Below, piece after piece: positions 25,189-25,861 of a DNA stretch of 25,861 nucleotides (position 1 is its first letter; each line of letters opens with the position of its first letter). The translations under genes and the position numbers were made by a program. Source of the stretch: Castellaniella sp041675725 (GTDB lineage: Bacteria; Pseudomonadota; Gammaproteobacteria; Burkholderiales; Burkholderiaceae_B); NCBI RefSeq assembly GCF_041675725.1, contig NZ_JBAYTI010000041.1, forward strand, positions 1 to 25,861, read 5' to 3'. Under the pieces are notes generated by a model that worked only from the letters and a program-made list of their open reading frames with translations, ran no database searches and was not told where the DNA came from.

Positions 25189-25861
25189 ATGAAATCAGCA
25201 AACCGCGCAACAGGCTACGTCCTGACCGCACTATCCGCCCTGGCCATCGGCGCCGCGGGCACGTCACCGGCAATGGCGCAGGACACCATCAAGCTCGGCA
25301 TGTCCATGCCGCTTTCAGGCGCCGCAGCCGTCTGGGGAATCGGCTCCGAATGGCTGTGCAACCAGGCCGCCGCCGAAATCGCCGAAACCGGCGGCGTCAA
25401 AGTCAAGGACAAGACCTATCAATTCGAATGCGTCACCTATGACAACAAATACAATGCCGCCGACGGTGCGAAAGTCGCCCAGGCGCTGATCAACAAGGAC
25501 GACATCAAATTCGTGGCCGGCAGCCTGGGCACGGCGCCGGTGCGGGCCCTGCAATCGCTCACGGAACGCAAGGGCGTACTGCTGCTTACCGTCGCTTGGG
25601 GAAAGAGCATCAAGGGTCCGGATTATCCCCTGACGTTCACCGGCATGAACACCATCATCGAAATCGCCGGGCCAGTCACCGAATACGTCTCCAAGCAGCA
25701 TGACATCAAGACCGTGGCCCTGCTCAATCCCAACGACGCCACCGGCAAAGAATCCGAAGAATTCGTGCGACAGGCCTGGGAAGCCGTCGGCGCCAAAGTG
25801 GTCACCAGTGACTTCTACGAGCGGGGCAACAGCGAATTTCAGCCAGTCGCAGCCAAACTGA
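25189..25861 (+). CDS. ABC transporter substrate-binding protein, LIV type (3' end outside window)
   Basis: The N-terminal 224 residues of a Peripla_BP_6-type periplasmic binding protein; the frame is open to the right edge. The signal peptide ends GTSPAMA, then QDTIKLGMSMPLSGAAAVW, the usual start of this family. Further on it reads YDNKYNAADGAKVAQALI and NPNDATGKESEEF. GAGGAG lies 7 bases before the ATG, 59 bases after the thiolase stop, so it is probably the third gene of the SDR-thiolase operon. It likely captures the compound, or a relative of it, that the operon degrades. Permease and ATPase genes may lie to the right, outside the window. Confidence 0.92.
   Translation, partial: MKSANRATGYVLTALSALAIGAAGTSPAMAQDTIKLGMSMPLSGAAAVWGIGSEWLCNQAAAEIAETGGVKVKDKTYQFECVTYDNKYNAADGAKVAQALINKDDIKFVAGSLGTAPVRALQSLTERKGVLLLTVAWGKSIKGPDYPLTFTGMNTIIEIAGPVTEYVSKQHDIKTVALLNPNDATGKESEEFVRQAWEAVGAKVVTSDFYERGNSEFQPVAAKL

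Overview
The window looks like chromosomal DNA of a high-GC betaproteobacterium, most likely a Burkholderiales/Alcaligenaceae member (Bordetella/Castellaniella-like). This rests on the strong GC bias at third codon positions, the tRNA-Leu / tig-clpP-clpX-lon order, the phosphatase-iscR-iscS-iscU-iscA order, and the abundance of orphan extracytoplasmic substrate-binding proteins. The genus is an inference from general familiarity, not from a search. No transposase, integrase, prophage gene, rRNA or CRISPR array is visible.

Layout. 1-1395 (minus): an ABC importer ATPase followed, with a 4-base stop/start overlap, by an NMT1/SsuA-type substrate-binding protein that runs off the left edge. 1593-2165 (plus): an unrecognised 190-aa protein whose 3' end overlaps the convergent TDT/SLAC1-family transporter (2137-3300, minus). 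3443-6065 (plus): prfB, with its programmed +1 frameshift, then lysS. 6075-8559 (minus): an iscR-iscS-iscU-iscA operon, preceded by two tandem IscR type-1 operators and a terminator-separated low-molecular-weight phosphatase (8781-9269). 9342-11393 (minus): uvrB, divergent from an aromatic aminotransferase (11491-12696), which is followed by lexA with a clear LexA box. 13574-19509 (minus): the proteostasis block, transcribed tig, clpP, clpX, lon. 19640-19724: tRNA-Leu(UAG). 19746-22851 (minus): an acyl-CoA dehydrogenase, a YqiA-type esterase and a LIV-type substrate-binding protein. 23173-25861 (plus): an SDR dehydrogenase, a thiolase and the start of a second LIV-type binding protein, divergent from the acyl-CoA dehydrogenase.

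Most of the window is housekeeping: translation termination, lysine charging, Fe-S assembly, DNA repair and SOS control, and protein folding and proteolysis. Two parts stand out. In the Fe-S operon the IscU-like protein lacks the first cluster-ligand Cys (Val37) and the nearby Asp (Gln39), and its HscA-recognition motif LPPVK is changed to LPQDK. The operon also ends at iscA with no hscB-hscA-fdx. Together these suggest a specialised or chaperone-independent scaffold. The right end is a small acyl-CoA catabolic locus whose 321-bp divergent control region carries a matched pair of TTCC-N7-GGAA-type operators in opposite orientation, one facing each side.
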